Assembly: GCA_022316685.1 (NCBI GenBank)
Contig: JAKJHU010000034.1
Span: 1,116,001 to 1,180,000, forward strand
DNA: 64,000 nt
Direction: 5' to 3'
Source of the DNA: Progne subis subis
Taxonomy: Eukaryota; Chordata; Aves; Passeriformes; Hirundinidae
Shown piece after piece: positions 61,305 through 64,000 of the stretch; the first letter of the stretch is position 1; the number at the start of each line of letters is the position of its first letter. The notes below the pieces were generated by a model. The model had not been told where the DNA came from and searched no databases. It saw only the letters and a list, made by a program, of their open reading frames with translations. The position numbers were made by a program, and so were the translations under genes.

Positions 61305-62179
61305 AGTCATGGCTCTTCCTCTAAACTGAATTTCAAGACCTTATTCCTCATCTATTTCATGTTTTTATCATGAGACAACTTTCATCTTGAGAACATTACA
61401 GGGTACAGTGGACTGAATATGATATGCAATAAGCCTTAAAAACTTTGCCATAGGACTATGGGTGAACTGCTTCCCTTCAATTATTTTTATACCTTGAGAA
61501 ATTCCTTCTTTAATGCATATGTGTTATCTTCTTCATCAAAGTTAGCAACCATGCTGAATCACATTTCCTTGTTTGTCATACATTATGCAGAACTAGGGTT
61601 TTTTAAATGTGACTTCTTATTTAATGATTCACCTGCCTGGCTGGGTTCAGTCCAAGTGTCGGAGCAGTACAACTTTAATTCTTTGCTTTCTTCTCAAAGT
61701 CAAATCTAGTTTCTTATTTTTGAGGACTAAAAAAAAGGAACAAAATTACATATTCTTGTATTTTTTACTTTTTTATTAGCTTATAGTAATAAAGGACTTT
61801 CAATTTTCATTGTCTAAGCTACTTTTTATGGCGCTGCAAAATTTCAGACAAGACAGCATTTTAAACTGGGCTTCCATGACATGCCTACTGCCACAACCAT
61901 CTCCTTCAATTTTAGCCATGAAGTGGCTGCTTGGGCAATGGAGCTTCCTGAAGTCCCCAGCTGGAATCCAGCCACTTGGCATCCAGCCCTTTGCTCTTCC
62001 AGCTCCCAAACAGGCAGGAGTCCTGTTCCTGGCTGATTTGAGGGAAGAGAGGTCTGTGGATATCTTGTGTCAGTGTGACAGGTCCAAGCTACAGGCAGGA
62101 ATCCAGAAGGATGGTGAGATTGACTCTGGTGGTGGGGTAATTTCTTGGGGCACACTGTGACAGGAAGATTTAAGGGTAG
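61305..62179. other. Intergenic, no gene recognised
   Basis: AT-rich. Frames at 61800-62215 on both strands overlap each other and have no recognisable domain. Confidence 0.35.
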
Positions 62180-62185
62180 GGTGAC

Positions 62186-62475
62186 TGTTGCTAGAGGACA
62201 CGAGAAAATACTCACAGATCTGACTCCACAAGATGAAGGCTGAAGAAGAAAGAATTTTATTATTTACAAAGACCTCACTTTTAGAGGTTTTGAAGAATGA
62301 CCAGGGATTGGAGCACAAGGTTACCACCTCTCCATCCCACTGGCCAGGCTAGAAGTCCATCAGTTGACTATCATCAGAAAGGAATGTGGAAAACATGATA
62401 TTTACAGTACATGCTGTGGGAAGTTTAGTTACAGAGCTATAAACATCTCACAAAAGCTCACATAATATGGCAACA
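62186..62475 (-). mobile_element. Solo LTR, family B copy 2 (reverse)
   Basis: 290 bp with inverted ends TGTTGC...GCAACA. It is flanked by GGTGAC on both sides (62180-62185 and 62476-62481), a perfect 6-bp target duplication. TTTATTATTT near 62259 gives AATAATAAA on the minus strand as polyadenylation signal. No internal retroviral sequence remains, as expected after recombination between two LTRs. Confidence 0.92.
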
Positions 62476-62481
62476 GGTGAC

Positions 62482-64000
62482 ATTTGCAGAGGCACAGTAA
62501 AGGGGCCAAGAAACACTCTCTCCCCATGGGCCAGAATGCTACAGCCAAGAGTGGTGGAAATACCACTCCTGGGCTCTTGCTCCTCAGTGGAGTGTTGGGG
62601 GAAAGGAAGGGAGATGGATCAGAGTTACAAGAGCTACTCCTGCCTTCTCTTCCTGGCTACCCTAGGAGCTACACAGCTTTACCTCCAGTGAGGAAGTGTG
62701 GTGTTGGGAAGAACTGAACCCATGTCCGTCTTACTTTGTTTCACTCACTAGGAATTCACCTTGGAAAACAAGAATTAAAAAGGCTTACTGCTTAGTCTGA
62801 TTTAAGATGAAAGGAAAGATATTTTCTGGATGGTATATAAGAGTAAGTCTTTGAAAAGATTTGAACAATTATGAAGAACAATATGAAAATTTTAGTATTG
62901 TGGCAGGATACAGTGATTGAGAATGATGTGAGAGCTCAGGTAACTTAAGTTAAATCGAACAAGGGCCCTGATCCAGGAAAGACACTCCACACAGGCACAG
63001 CAGCTTCTGTGCTCTGTTCTGAAAATAGGCTTTGGCTCAGATGTTGTAATACCATTTATTGTCTGGTTTAATATCTTAGTGAATGAGCTACTGACGCCAT
63101 AGCTGAAGAGGGGAAATATGCTTTTCATAGCAAAAAGAATACAGAATATTGACAAGCAGAGAACTGCTCTCACCAGAGCTTAATTTTCTCTCCTTTGAGA
63201 GCCTACTTTCTATAAAAGGCAATAGCTTCATACTGTCTTGTCAAAATCAACCACAACAAACATCTCTAGTTTGAGTTGTGCAATATAGGAACACTGAAAT
63301 GTTCATTTTCAGAATAGTTATTTCATACTCACATTATTATTTTAGTTGCCATGTTAAAAAGGGTTAATGAGATTTCTGGCAGTGAGAGAAACTTCTAGAT
63401 AAAAATGCTTTCTAAACATATAGACTTAATGTATTCCTTTCTAAATAGGAATATCAAGCCTTTTCTTCCCAGTTAAAGATAAGTTGTAGCCACACATTTA
63501 GTGAGTTCATGGGTTGACTCAAGATAACTTAACATAGAAACTTCTAAAAAGAAAAGTGACAGAGGATTTTTTCACTATGTCTGCTTTTTAAAAAGAGCTA
63601 ATGGAAAACCAGCTGGCTGAGATTCTGTTTGCCAGAGGTAATCAGTTTTTTTTATGTGTGATTTTTTTTTTTCATCATAGTAAACATAGGGTGAGTAGGA
63701 CTGTGAGTATAGGCTTGCAAATTTTCATGACAGCTTTGCATACTGAAATGATTCACATAGTGAAATAATGCTGGAAGTTAATAAAAGAAACACAGCTTCT
63801 CCTGCCATCCAGATACTCTCCAAGATACAGAATCCTACAGGCCTCTTGAAGTCAGTAATATTATATCAAATGAGTTCAGCAGTTTGGAACACATACATAA
63901 AGACCAATTCAAATTCTCCTTCCATGTTGGTACCTGCTTTACATGATTAGTTATCCAGGGCATTGTTCTAGCAGAAGGTAAGTAAAATACTTGTTTAACA
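62482..64000. other. Intergenic, no gene recognised
   Basis: AT-rich to the window end. Short frames near 62467-62717 and 62892-63173 have no motif. Confidence 0.35.

Overview
The window is vertebrate nuclear DNA, almost certainly from a bird. It is AT-rich and repeat-dense, with long stretches lacking coding capacity, 3' fragments of CR1-type LINEs, several LTR families of avian type, and one spliced vertebrate gene. A passerine is plausible from the LTR content, but that is inference.

The only confident host gene is RXYLT1 (formerly TMEM5) on the + strand. It has six coding exons between 27945 and 38577, all joined by GT-AG introns with consistent reading phase, and encodes 442 residues. 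The product is the Golgi ribitol-5-phosphate xylosyltransferase of alpha-dystroglycan O-mannosyl glycan assembly. A CpG island (about 27770-28340) covers its first exon, and a canonical AATAAA at 39091 marks its likely 3' end.

Layout. 1-27.7 kb: no recognisable host gene. It holds a (GATG)n tract, CR1 and older LINE fragments, a long avian LTR-type repeat (4.4-5.5 kb), an LTR with a leader-like 3' flank (13.8-14.6 kb), an LTR of a three-copy family (18.0-18.6 kb), a complex templated-looking insertion (22.5 kb), and a 1.5 kb GC-cored LTR-type element (23.5-25.0 kb). 27.7-39.1 kb: RXYLT1. 39.1-58 kb: intergenic, with two LTRs abutting in reverse orientation (41.3-42.4 kb), a solo LTR (43.6 kb), further LTR and CR1 pieces, and a (GGGGA)n minisatellite (51.5 kb). 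58.0-61.3 kb: one endogenous retrovirus bounded by two LTRs and a 5-bp target duplication. It has a broken matrix-type gag, no pol, a decayed envelope surface region and a long open transmembrane-envelope frame. 62.2-62.5 kb: a solo LTR with a 6-bp target duplication, the sister of the 43.6 kb copy.

The main points of interest are the mixed character of the 58-61 kb provirus (alpharetrovirus-like LTR and matrix, gammaretrovirus-like envelope, tRNA-Phe-like primer site, intact TM frame), the 22.5 kb insertion carrying a 50-bp segment also present 3.6 kb away, and a perfect 13-bp-stem hairpin at 8.1 kb. I found no CRISPR array, tRNA, rRNA or bacterial-type operon, and no wholly new system that I can defend.
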